From NCBI GenBank assembly GCA_947169825.1, contig CAMVRE010000005.1:1-47222 (forward strand): DNA of 47,222 nt, written 5' to 3'. Position numbers and translations under genes: made by a program. Origin of the DNA: an uncultured Verrucomicrobiota bacterium. GTDB lineage: Bacteria; Verrucomicrobiota; Kiritimatiellia; RFP12; UBA3636. Positions 1 through 7,701 of this stretch are shown piece by piece; the first letter of the stretch is position 1; every line of letters begins with the position of its first letter. A model generated the notes under the pieces. It did no database searches. It was not told the DNA's origin and saw only the letters and a list, made by a program, of their open reading frames with translations.

Positions 1-1
1 G

Positions 2-1087
2 TCCGCGCCGAAGCCCGCGCCGCGCGCGAAGGGCGCGCCGGGCGAGATGCGCGGCGTGCCGCTCAACCCGGACTTCACGTTCGAGAACTTCATCACGGGC
101 CCCTCCAACAGCTTCGCGCAGGCCGCGGCGCTGCAGGTCGCCGCCAACCCCGGCGGCTCCTACAACCCGCTGCTCGTCATCGGCGCGACGGGCCTCGGCA
201 AGACGCACCTCATGCAGGCCGTGGCGCACGCCGTGCACAAGCGCGACGCGCGCGCGACGATCGTCTACATCACGCTCGAGGCGATGCTCAACGACCTGAT
301 CGACGCGATCAAGAACGGCACCAACGCCGACTTCCGCCGCCGCTACCGCCACACGGACCTGCTGCTCGTCGACGACATCCAGTTCATCTCGCGCTCGCCG
401 CAGCTGCAGGAGGAGTTCTTCAACACCTTCAACGCGCTGCAGAACGAGCGCAAGCAGATCGTGCTCACGTGCGACCGCCCGCCGAACAAGATCCAGGGGC
501 TCGACGAGCGCCTCGTCTCGCGCTTCCAGCAGGGTCTCGTCACCGACATCCAGAGCCCCGAGTACGCGACGCGCATGGCGATCCTCAAGAGCAAGCAGGC
601 CGGCGCCGCCGAGCCGCTGCCGGACGAGTTCCTCGCCTACATCGCCGAGAACATCACCTCCAACGTGCGCCAGCTCGAGGGCGCGCTCACGAAGCTCGTA
701 TGCTACCGCAACCTGCTGGGCAAGCCGCTCACGCGGGAGATCGTCGAGGACCAGCTCCGCGGCATCCTCGACCAGGAGAAGCGCGCCGAGCCGAGCTGCC
801 AGGACATCCAGCGCGTCGTGGCGGAGGAGTTCGACCTGCGACTCGCGGACATGACGAGCAAGGAGCGCCCGCAGAACGTGGCGATGCCGCGGCAGATCGC
901 GATGTTCCTGTGCCGGTCGTTCACGAACAAGTCGCTGCCGGAGATCGCCAAGGCGTTCGACAAGACGCACGCGACGGTCGTCCACGCCTGCAAGACCATC
1001 CCGGGGCGCATGGAGACGGACCGCACGATCCGCGCGCACGTCGAGAACATCTGCGACAAGCTCGGCCGCGACCCCGCGCAGCTCTGA
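2..1087 (+). CDS. dnaA: DnaA replication initiator, 5'-truncated by window edge
   Basis: Chromosomal replication initiator ATPase that binds and opens the origin. The reading frame is already open at base 2 and runs in through a Pro/Ala/Lys-rich stretch that fits the domain II linker, so the N-terminal DnaB-contact domain lies outside the window; the ATG at 47 is internal. The AAA+ domain is clear: FTFENF entry motif, Walker A GATGLGKTHLM (a GA where GG is usual), Walker B LLLVDDIQF, and the arginine-finger region with VSRF. The C-terminal DNA-binding domain carries the signature as DKTHATVVHACK. It ends in TGA. The next gene is serA, in convergent orientation, not dnaN, so this is not the classic dnaA-dnaN origin arrangement. 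The identification is secure; only the 5' end is missing. Confidence 0.96.
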   Translation, partial: SAPKPAPRAKGAPGEMRGVPLNPDFTFENFITGPSNSFAQAAALQVAANPGGSYNPLLVIGATGLGKTHLMQAVAHAVHKRDARATIVYITLEAMLNDLIDAIKNGTNADFRRRYRHTDLLLVDDIQFISRSPQLQEEFFNTFNALQNERKQIVLTCDRPPNKIQGLDERLVSRFQQGLVTDIQSPEYATRMAILKSKQAGAAEPLPDEFLAYIAENITSNVRQLEGALTKLVCYRNLLGKPLTREIVEDQLRGILDQEKRAEPSCQDIQRVVAEEFDLRLADMTSKERPQNVAMPRQIAMFLCRSFTNKSLPEIAKAFDKTHATVVHACKTIPGRMETDRTIRAHVENICDKLGRDPAQL

Positions 1088-1128
1088 TTCCGCGGGACGG
1101 GGCTCTCGAGCGGTTCCAACGGTTCCGT

Positions 1129-1144
1129 GGCCGCGCGAGCGGCC
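1129..1144 (+). terminator. Possible hairpin terminator after dnaA
   Basis: A perfect 6-bp palindrome, GGCCGC-GCGA-GCGGCC, lies in the 117-nt convergent gap between dnaA and serA. There is no good T-tract, only a short T-rich run further on, so termination is a guess. Confidence 0.3.
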
Positions 1145-1204
1145 GCGACCGTTGTTTCCGGTAGCGGACGCCGTCCCGGCGGCCGCATGTTTTGTGGAAC
1201 CGCC

Positions 1205-2767
1205 CTAGAACGCGAGCGCGCTCGACTTGAACGACTTGATCGTCTTCGCGATCGAGGCGACGAGCTCCGGCGCGACGGGCTTGTTCGTCGAGAGCATCGC
1301 CATCGAGTGCCCCGTGGCGGGGTTGTGCGGGTTGCGCATGTCCTCGATGTTGATGTCCGCCTTGTGCAGCGCGTCGCCGATGGCGCCGATCACGCCCGGG
1401 CGGTCGTCGTACTCGAAGAACACCGCGTTGCGCGTCGGCGTCCAGTAGAGGTGGTTGAACTCGTCGATGCGGGCGATCATCTTCACGCCCTCGCCGACGG
1501 TCCCGCGCACGGAGACCTGCGCTGCGCCGGCCGCCAGGTCGACGGTCATCGAGTTCTCGTATTTCTTCGTGGCGTCGGCCTCGCGCACCTTGAACGCGAC
1601 GCCGCGGCCCTCGAGGTCGGCGATGACGGTCTTGAAGTCGGAGGAGCGGTTGATGTCGTCCCAGATGCCGTTGAGCAGCGAGAGCGAGAGCCACTTGGCG
1701 TAGGGGTCGAGCTTTCCGTAGCAGCTCACCTCGATGCGGGAGAGCGGCTTCTCGGGTCCGAGGATGGCGCGGGCGACGCGGGCGATCATGAACGCCAGGT
1801 CGCAGTAGGAGGCGTCGAGCCCGGCGGGCATGTCGCGGTTCACGACGAAGGGCGAGACGCCCTTCTCGTCCAGGTCCACGAGCTCCTCCGCGGCGCGGAT
1901 CGCGGCGTTGCGGTTCGCCTCGACGGTCGAGGCGCCGAGGTGCGGCATCATGAGGTCCGCGATGTCGGCGACGGACTTCGGGCCCTCGGCGTCCTTCGGG
2001 TATACGTCGTTGAGGAAGCGGATCGCCTTGAGTCCGCGGGCCTCGCGGATGGCGTCCTCGTCGACGATCCCCGCGCGGGCGCAGTTGACGAGCGTCGCGT
2101 CGTTCTTCATGAGCGCGAGCAGCCTCTTGCCGACGAAGCCCTTCGTCTCGGCGTTCTGCGGGATGTGCAGCGTGATGAAGTCGGACTCGCGGAAGATGGT
2201 CTCGACGTCCGCCGGCTCGATGCCGAACTCCTTGGCCTTCTCGGGCGGGACGAGCGGGTCGTAGCCCAGGACGCGGCACTCGAAGCCGGAGATGCGCTTC
2301 GCCACGAGGCGGCCGATGTGGCCGAGGCCGACGATGCCGACGGTCTTGCCGGTGAGCTCGCGGCCCATGAGCTTGGCCTTCTCCCACTCGCCGCGGCGCG
2401 TGGTCTCGTCCGCGCGGACGACGTGGCGCAGGTCGGCGAGGATGAGCGCGACGACCTCCTCCGCGACGGCGTTGGAGTTGGCGCCGGGCGTGTTCATGAC
2501 GTCGATGCCCTTCGCGCGGGCGTACTTGCCGTCGATGTTGTCGAATCCCGCGCCGGCGCGCACGACCGCCTTGAGGTGCGGCAGCGCGTCGATCACCTCG
2601 GCGGTGACCTTCTCGGAGCGGACGATGAGCGCGTGGGCGTCCGGATGGGCCTTGGCGAGGTCGAGGATGGGGGTCTTGGGCTCCTGGACGACCTCGTAGC
2701 CGCCGTGGTCGGCGAGGATCTTGGTCGCGAGGGAGTCGAGCTTGGTGGGAATCAGGACCTTCTTCAT
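1205..2767 (-). CDS. serA: D-3-phosphoglycerate dehydrogenase with ACT domain
   Basis: Catalyses NAD-dependent oxidation of 3-phosphoglycerate to 3-phosphohydroxypyruvate, the first step of serine synthesis. The 520-aa length matches the long SerA form. The N-terminal substrate domain is followed by the Rossmann motif GLGHIG (residues 148-152), the catalytic Arg231 in NCARAGIVDE and the catalytic His276 in MPHLGAST. A middle domain and a C-terminal ACT domain beginning near the motif DDRPGVIGAIG (about 445-520) complete it; ACT domains of this enzyme usually mediate serine feedback inhibition. The ATG start has a purine-rich AGAAGAGAAG stretch just upstream. It lies 10 nt after the stop of the secreted-protein gene on the same strand, so the two are probably co-transcribed from the promoter at 3741-3769. 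Confidence 0.96.
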   Translation of the reverse strand: MKKVLIPTKLDSLATKILADHGGYEVVQEPKTPILDLAKAHPDAHALIVRSEKVTAEVIDALPHLKAVVRAGAGFDNIDGKYARAKGIDVMNTPGANSNAVAEEVVALILADLRHVVRADETTRRGEWEKAKLMGRELTGKTVGIVGLGHIGRLVAKRISGFECRVLGYDPLVPPEKAKEFGIEPADVETIFRESDFITLHIPQNAETKGFVGKRLLALMKNDATLVNCARAGIVDEDAIREARGLKAIRFLNDVYPKDAEGPKSVADIADLMMPHLGASTVEANRNAAIRAAEELVDLDEKGVSPFVVNRDMPAGLDASYCDLAFMIARVARAILGPEKPLSRIEVSCYGKLDPYAKWLSLSLLNGIWDDINRSSDFKTVIADLEGRGVAFKVREADATKKYENSMTVDLAAGAAQVSVRGTVGEGVKMIARIDEFNHLYWTPTRNAVFFEYDDRPGVIGAIGDALHKADINIEDMRNPHNPATGHSMAMLSTNKPVAPELVASIAKTIKSFKSSALAF

Positions 2768-2777
2768 GTCTTCTCTT

Positions 2778-3683
2778 CTATTCTTCTTCGTCGTCGCCGA
2801 AATCGGCGCCGGCTCCGCCCATTCCGCCGCCCATGCCGCCCATCATCATGAGGGGCATCATCGCCTGCATGAGGGCGCCCTGCAGCTCCTCCTTCGAGGT
2901 GGCCTTGCCCGCGTTCTTCGCGGCGCCCTGGAACGCCGTGAGGACCATCGTCGCCTGCTGCTTCGTCGCCTCGTCGAGGGGCTTCATCTTCGCGACGGCG
3001 GCCTTCCACGTGTCCTTCTCCTTGAAGGCGTCGGCGACGTCCTCGGGGATCCAGACGCCCTCGACCTTGACCATGCGGTCCTTGTCCTCGGGATCGCCGA
3101 CGTTCGTCATCGTGACGGAGCCGTCCTCGTTGGCGGTGGCCTTGTAGGTCGGGAGCTTGATGTCGGCGACGGCGTCCGTGACGCCCTTCATCGTGAGCGC
3201 GGGGACGTCGAGCACGCCCTGCAGGTCGCCCTTGGCGAGCTTCTCGAGCGTCGCGGCGCGCGCGATGGCGCCGAGCTTCGCGCCGCCCTTCACGAGGAAC
3301 GCCTTCTTCTCCTCGTCGGTGAGCGTGCCGCTGCCGGGGACGGGCACGGGCGTCTCGTCGCCCATGCCGACGAGGAGGCCGTTCTGCTTGACGAGGGTCG
3401 CGGCGATCTGGAGGACGGTGTCCTGGCCGAGCTTCCAGACCTGCGGATCCATCTTGGCGGCGAAGTCCTTGACGGCGTCGGACGCCGCGGACTTGTAGGA
3501 GGCGGGAAGTCCCTTCCAGACCGCGCCGAAGTCGCCGTTGGCGAGAGCGCCGGAAAGAACGGCGTGCGCGGCGGCGGCGGCCTGGACGTCGGCGGCGGAG
3601 GGGGCGTCCGCGAGAGAGGAGGAGGCGAGTCCGGCGCAGAGCGCGGCGGCGAGGGCGGAGCGGAGGAGGGTCTTCATGTCCAT
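2778..3683 (-). CDS. Secreted protein of unknown function, Met/Gly-rich acidic tail
   Basis: No family recognised. The 301-aa product begins with a signal peptide (MDMKTLLRSA, then an Ala/Leu core) with a likely signal peptidase I cut after SLA near residue 25; the Cys in the core does not make a proper lipobox. The body is Ala/Lys-rich and helical and includes a KxEGVWIPEDVADAFKEK-type segment reminiscent of small proteins that score growth or stress phenotypes, but no catalytic motif is visible. The C-terminus is odd: a run of Met and Gly (MMPLMMMGGMGGG) followed by an acidic DDEEE end. ATG starts exist at 3683 and 3677; neither has a clear Shine-Dalgarno. It is the first gene of a probable operon with serA, 10 nt downstream. 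Confidence 0.8.
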   Translation of the reverse strand: MDMKTLLRSALAAALCAGLASSSLADAPSAADVQAAAAAHAVLSGALANGDFGAVWKGLPASYKSAASDAVKDFAAKMDPQVWKLGQDTVLQIAATLVKQNGLLVGMGDETPVPVPGSGTLTDEEKKAFLVKGGAKLGAIARAATLEKLAKGDLQGVLDVPALTMKGVTDAVADIKLPTYKATANEDGSVTMTNVGDPEDKDRMVKVEGVWIPEDVADAFKEKDTWKAAVAKMKPLDEATKQQATMVLTAFQGAAKNAGKATSKEELQGALMQAMMPLMMMGGMGGGMGGAGADFGDDEEE

Positions 3684-3711
3684 GCGGGGAGGGAGGGTGG
3701 ATGGAGAGGCG

Positions 3712-3730
3712 CCGCCGGACCATCCGGCGG
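3712..3730 (-). other. Hairpin in the 5' leader of the secreted protein/serA transcript
   Basis: CCGCCGGA-TGG-TCCGGCGG forms a perfect 8-bp stem with a 3-nt loop between the -10 element (3741-3746) and the start codon at 3683. It could stabilise the leader or act as an attenuator; there is no T-tract. Confidence 0.45.
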
Positions 3731-3740
3731 ACGGGGCGGG

Positions 3741-3769
3741 AGTATACGGAAACCGGTCCGGAAATGCAA
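3741..3769 (-). promoter_or_regulatory. Promoter for secreted protein-serA operon
   Basis: TTGCAT, 17-nt spacer, TATACT, reading toward the start at 3683. A leader of about 50 nt is predicted. Confidence 0.75.
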
Positions 3770-3774
3770 CCGAG

Positions 3775-5169
3775 CTAGCCCTTCGGGCCGAACTTGTCCC
3801 AGAGGCCGAGCAGCAGGATCGCCAGGACGATGGCCGGGACGATCCAGGCGCAGTAGAAGCGCATCCACGGTCGGATCTTCGGACCGCGGCCCGTGTTCGC
3901 CTCCGCGACGAAGTTCTCCCAGCCCCAGCCGAAGCGGTGGCAGCAGAAGAGCGAGAAGAGCAGCGCGCCGGCCGGCAGCAGGAGGTTCGAGACGATGAAG
4001 TCCTCCAGGTCCAGCACGTTCGAGCCGCCGCCCATCGGGTGGAAGCCCGAGAGGAGATTGAAGCCGAGCGCGCACGGCAGCGAGAGCAGGAACAGCAGCC
4101 CGCTGCACGCCGCGCAGGCCCTCTGGCGCGGCCAGCCCGTCCGGTCCATCGTCATCGCGAGGATGTTCTCGCAGACCGCCAGCACGGTCGAGAACGCCGC
4201 GAACGTCATGAAGGCGAAGAAGAGCGTGCCCCAGAGGCGGCCGCCCGGCATGGCGTTGAAGACGTTCGGGAGCGTCACGAAGATCAGGCCCGGGCCCGCG
4301 CCGGTCTCGCCGCCGTTGTAGGCGAAGCAGGCCGGGAAGATGATCAGGCCGGCGACGACGGCGACGAACGTGTCCAGCAGCGTCACGTGGAGCGACTCGC
4401 CCGGCAGCGAGCGCTCCTTGCCGATGTAGGAGCCGAAGATCGCCATCGAGCCGATGCCCAGCGAGAGCGTGAAGAAGGCCTGGTTCATCGCGTTGACGCA
4501 TACGCGCCCGGGGCCGCCCTCGGCGTGCAGGAAGCGCCCGAGGTCCGGCTTGAGGTAGAACGCGACCCCCTCCGCGCCGCCCTTCAGGAAGCAGCTGTTG
4601 ACGGCCAGCACCACCATCATCGCCAGCAGCAGGAGCATCATCGCCTTCGTGACGCGCTCCAGGCCCGCGCGCAGGCCCATCGAGAGGATGAAGAACCCCG
4701 CCACGACGACGAGGGCCATCGCCGTGCAGAGCAGCACCGGGTCGCCGAGCATGGCGCCGAACGCCGCGCCGACCTCGGCCGGCGCGAGCCCGGAGAGCTG
4801 GCCCGTGGCGAACTTGGCGAAGTAGAGCACCATCCAGCCGCAGACGGTCGTGTAGAACATCATGAGCAGGTAGTTGGCCGCGAAGCAGACCGGGCCGTGC
4901 CACGACCAGGCCCTCTTCTCCGGGGCGAGCGCGCCGTACATGTGCAGCGGGCTCTTGCGCGACGCGCGCCCCATCGCGAACTCCATCGTCATCACGGGGA
5001 TGCCGAGCAGCAGCAGGAAGACGAGGTAGATCAGGACGAAGACGGCGCCGCCGTTCTGGCCGACGAGCCAGGGGAAGCGCCAGACGTTGCCGAGGCCGAT
5101 CGCGCAGCCGGCCGAGAGGAGGATGAAGCCGAGGCGGCTTCCGAGGGTTTCGCGGGGTTGGTTTTCCAT
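3775..5169 (-). CDS. Sodium-dependent transporter, NSS/SNF family
   Basis: An integral inner-membrane symporter of the neurotransmitter:sodium symporter family, which couples Na+ influx to uptake of amino acids or similar compounds; the substrate cannot be read from sequence. The 464-aa product starts with the family hallmark region: RLGFILLSAGCAIGLGNVWRFP, with the unwound TM1 motif GLGNVWRFPWL. TM2 and TM3 follow in PVMTMEFAMGR, and about eleven hydrophobic segments are visible. The Na+-site segment with FFTLSLGIGSM and later the FAAFSTVLAVCENI segment are typical. The downstream side is open to the secreted protein gene but with its own promoter between them. The promoter for this gene overlaps the end of the upstream 776-aa gene, leaving a predicted leader of only 0-3 nt. 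Confidence 0.92.
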   Translation of the reverse strand: MENQPRETLGSRLGFILLSAGCAIGLGNVWRFPWLVGQNGGAVFVLIYLVFLLLLGIPVMTMEFAMGRASRKSPLHMYGALAPEKRAWSWHGPVCFAANYLLMMFYTTVCGWMVLYFAKFATGQLSGLAPAEVGAAFGAMLGDPVLLCTAMALVVVAGFFILSMGLRAGLERVTKAMMLLLLAMMVVLAVNSCFLKGGAEGVAFYLKPDLGRFLHAEGGPGRVCVNAMNQAFFTLSLGIGSMAIFGSYIGKERSLPGESLHVTLLDTFVAVVAGLIIFPACFAYNGGETGAGPGLIFVTLPNVFNAMPGGRLWGTLFFAFMTFAAFSTVLAVCENILAMTMDRTGWPRQRACAACSGLLFLLSLPCALGFNLLSGFHPMGGGSNVLDLEDFIVSNLLLPAGALLFSLFCCHRFGWGWENFVAEANTGRGPKIRPWMRFYCAWIVPAIVLAILLLGLWDKFGPKG

Positions 5170-5178
5170 GGGCGCGGG

Positions 5179-5207
5179 ATTCTACCGCGCCGCGTCCGGC
5201 TTGACAA
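5179..5207 (-). promoter_or_regulatory. Promoter of the NSS transporter, overlapping an upstream stop codon
   Basis: TTGTCA, 17 nt, TAGAAT. The first three bases of the -10 element (5182-5184) are the TAG stop codon of the 776-aa gene. Only 9 nt separate the -10 from the transporter ATG, so the transcript should be leaderless or nearly so. Confidence 0.7.
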
Positions 5208-7512
5208 GGACGCCGCGGATCGCGCGGATTCGCGCGGCGAGGGCCGGCGGGAATCCCTTCTCGTCATAGCGCTCGGCGGCGTGGAGGCGATAGAGGCCGG
5301 TCGCGGAGCGGGGCTCCGCGTCTTCGGCGGCGCGGGTCACGCGCAGGACCGCGGTGCGGAAGTCGGGCGACGGTTCGAGGACGGCTTCGGACGACTCGCC
5401 CGGGAAGGGCGAATCCAGCCGGATCCTCTGCGCGGGCGCGGCGGCGCCGTCCCGCGTCCACCACGAGGCGTCGAGCGAGACCTCGACCGCCTCGCCGGGC
5501 GCCGGGACCGGCGCGTAGAACGCGGCGCCGTCGCACGCCCAGCGTCCCTCCTTGCCGCGGCGGGGCTCGTCCCATGCGTCCGGCGCGAGGCCGAACGGCG
5601 AATGGCCGGGAAGGACCGCGGTCGTGTCGCCTTGCGCGGCCGGGCGCACGCGCAGGAAGGAGAAGACAAGGTCGCGCGAGATCGCCTGCGCGGTGCGGAA
5701 GGTCTTGCCGTCGATGCGGAAGACCGTTCCGAGGATGGGCTCGCCCTCCGGGACGAGCGCGATGCCGTCGTCGAGGATCGGCGCTTCGACGTGCGAGCAT
5801 GCAACGACGTAGACGGGCCGCTTCTCGCATTCGTCGCGCAGCCATGCCGCGATGCGGGCATGGCCAAGCGTCTTCGCAACGCCGTCGTTGAGTCCGAACG
5901 CCGCGCGCCCGGGCAGCGACGTGAACGGCGCGCCCTGCGAGAAGTAGTCGAAGAGGAAGAGCGCGCCCGGGGCGGCGTCCATGCGCGACTCGACGGTCCG
6001 CGCGAGCTCGCGAGCGCCGACCTCGCCGCCGCCGAGCGTGGCCAGGTCCGTCCGGACGCCGGCCGCTACGGAGCAGACGAGGAGCAGGAGCGTCCAGCGG
6101 AGGCGTCCCTGTCCGCGGCGCCACCAGAGCCCCCGCGTTCCGGCGGGTCCCTCGGACTCCTCGGGCGCGGGCTCGAGCGCGCCGAAGAACGCGGCGAGCG
6201 TCAGCAGCGCGAAGGGCGGCAGCGAGCGGCGCAGCGACCAGATCCCGACGTGCACCTCCTGTCCCTGGATGACGAGGAATGGAAGCGACGCGAGCGCGCA
6301 CCCCGCCACGAGGGCGCATGTCGCGGGCCGACGCGAGCGCAGCGTCATCCAGACGGCGGCCGCGAGCGGCGGGAGCGCGCAGACGATGCCGTCGAAGTCG
6401 CGCGAAAGAGCGCGGCGCGCGGCGGGATGCAGGAGGGCGGCCGCGACGGCAAGAGCGACCGCCGCGACGCAGGCGGCCGCGACCGCGGTGCGGGCGCCGC
6501 GGCGCTCCATTGCGGCCCGCAGGCGCGGCGCGTGCGCGAGCGCGAGGCCCGCGAAGCCGACCGGGAGCGCGGCGGCGAGCGCGACGGCGAGCGCGCGGAT
6601 GTCGGGACTGCCCTCGATCATCGCGCGAAGCGTGGCGGGGCGGAGAAAGTTGCCGTAGGGGGCGGTCACGCAAAGCGTCGACCAGACGAGCGGCGCGAGT
6701 CCGGCGAGCGCGCCGAGCACGAGGGCGAGCGTGTGGCGCCAGGCGCCGCGGCGCAGGATGGCGAAGAGGGCGATCGGCACGGCGAACATCGCGAGCGTCG
6801 GATGGAACGTCGCGGCGAGGCCGAGGCAGAGCCCGATCGCCGCCCCCGCGGGGGCGGAGCCGCCCGCGACGAACGCGAGGGCGAGGGCGAACGCGGCGAG
6901 GATCGTCGCCGGCCCCTCCGCGAAGGGGCCGAGGCCGAAACGGGGAACCCAGGGGACGAGGAAGACCGCCGCGACGACGAACGCGATCATCTGCAGGAGC
7001 GCGAAGAGCGTCATGCGGCTCCAGTACGTCCCGGCGATCGCGTAGAACGAGAGGATCAGGACGACGGCGAAGCCGAGCGCGAGCGGGAGGAGCGGGGCGT
7101 GCGCACGCTGCCAGGGGAGGAACGGCTGGAAGAACGGGCGCGCCGCGAGCGTGGCGGGGTCCAGCTGGTGCGCAAGGTCGCGCGTCTTGCGCGGGAGGCC
7201 GGGGCGGTAGAGCAGGGCGGGGCGGACCTCGGGCGGAACGGCGGCGAAGGCGTCGTCACGGTAGACGAGCGGCGCGCCGCGTTCGATCGAGCGGGCGAGC
7301 ATCGACTGGGCGGAGTCGTCGAGACCGGTGAAGAGCACCTCGCCCGGCGGACGGACGTCCAGCGCGTCCGAGACTCGGCTCCAGACGAGCGGTGCGGCCC
7401 AGACGAGAAGCAGGAGCACGATGGCGCAACCGACGAAGTCGACGCGCCTCCACCGCGGCCGGGGCGGCGAGTCCACGCCCGCGGATGGAATCTGTGGTCC
7501 GGTCGTTTCCAT
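5182..7512 (-). CDS. Large polytopic membrane protein, GT-C glycosyltransferase-like
   Basis: A 776-aa membrane protein of uncertain function. A hydrophobic anchor at about 27-45 is followed by an extracytoplasmic loop with LDDSAQSMLARSIE, resembling the acidic first-loop motif of GT-C (PMT/ArnT-like) glycosyltransferases that use polyprenyl-phosphate sugars. About ten more hydrophobic segments run from about 135 to 500. The last 250 residues are soluble and probably extracytoplasmic (FDYFSQGAPFTSL onward). The same plan (acidic loop, many TM segments, soluble tail) is seen in the 920-aa gene at 12383-15145. It is monocistronic by context, with its own promoter and a predicted leaderless start. 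The transferase assignment is inference from topology and the loop motif. Confidence 0.7.
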   Translation of the reverse strand: METTGPQIPSAGVDSPPRPRWRRVDFVGCAIVLLLLVWAAPLVWSRVSDALDVRPPGEVLFTGLDDSAQSMLARSIERGAPLVYRDDAFAAVPPEVRPALLYRPGLPRKTRDLAHQLDPATLAARPFFQPFLPWQRAHAPLLPLALGFAVVLILSFYAIAGTYWSRMTLFALLQMIAFVVAAVFLVPWVPRFGLGPFAEGPATILAAFALALAFVAGGSAPAGAAIGLCLGLAATFHPTLAMFAVPIALFAILRRGAWRHTLALVLGALAGLAPLVWSTLCVTAPYGNFLRPATLRAMIEGSPDIRALAVALAAALPVGFAGLALAHAPRLRAAMERRGARTAVAAACVAAVALAVAAALLHPAARRALSRDFDGIVCALPPLAAAVWMTLRSRRPATCALVAGCALASLPFLVIQGQEVHVGIWSLRRSLPPFALLTLAAFFGALEPAPEESEGPAGTRGLWWRRGQGRLRWTLLLLVCSVAAGVRTDLATLGGGEVGARELARTVESRMDAAPGALFLFDYFSQGAPFTSLPGRAAFGLNDGVAKTLGHARIAAWLRDECEKRPVYVVACSHVEAPILDDGIALVPEGEPILGTVFRIDGKTFRTAQAISRDLVFSFLRVRPAAQGDTTAVLPGHSPFGLAPDAWDEPRRGKEGRWACDGAAFYAPVPAPGEAVEVSLDASWWTRDGAAAPAQRIRLDSPFPGESSEAVLEPSPDFRTAVLRVTRAAEDAEPRSATGLYRLHAAERYDEKGFPPALAARIRAIRGVLVKPDAAR

Positions 7513-7518
7513 GCGGCG

Positions 7519-7547
7519 ATTCTACGAAACCGCCCGACGTTCCGCAA
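7519..7547 (-). promoter_or_regulatory. Promoter of the 776-aa membrane protein gene
   Basis: TTGCGG, 17 nt, TAGAAT; the -10 ends 6 nt before the ATG at 7512, which predicts transcription starting at the start codon (leaderless mRNA). Confidence 0.72.
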
Positions 7548-7599
7548 TCGACCGCGGATTTTCCCTCGGTCCGCCCGTCGGCCGTCGCCCCGCCTCCCT

Positions 7600-7658
7600 T
7601 TCAAGAGTATACAAAATATCATCTATTTATATATTCTACAACCGTGTGTAAAATTTGC
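7600..7658. other. AT-rich island in the divergent intergenic region
   Basis: About 60 nt of mostly A/T sequence, including ATCTATTTATATATTC, in an otherwise very GC-rich window. It sits between the divergent 776-aa and 383-aa genes, just upstream of the 383-aa gene promoter. It may be a regulatory or H-NS-like binding region, an extra UP element, or the edge of acquired DNA. Confidence 0.6.
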
Positions 7659-7687
7659 TTGACCGGCGGGTGGAGCGGAAGTAGAAT
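7659..7687 (+). promoter_or_regulatory. Promoter of the 383-aa orphan gene
   Basis: TTGACC, 17 nt, TAGAAT; the ATG follows 14 nt after the -10, so the leader would be about 7-8 nt. Confidence 0.75.
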
Positions 7688-7701
7688 CGGCGGCGTTTCC
7701 C

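Noticed and set aside
1088-1204. Replication origin next to dnaA
   Set aside because: No cluster of TTATNCACA boxes; only a weak TTTTGTGGAA. No AT-rich unwinding region.
2778-3683. Lipoprotein signal in the secreted protein
   Set aside because: The Cys is preceded by Leu (AALC), which is not allowed at -1 of a lipobox; a signal peptidase I site fits better.
3538-7662. 1374-aa open frame on the plus strand
   Set aside because: Arg/Glu/Asp-rich low-complexity shadow over the NSS and 776-aa membrane genes; GC-rich third positions keep antisense frames open.
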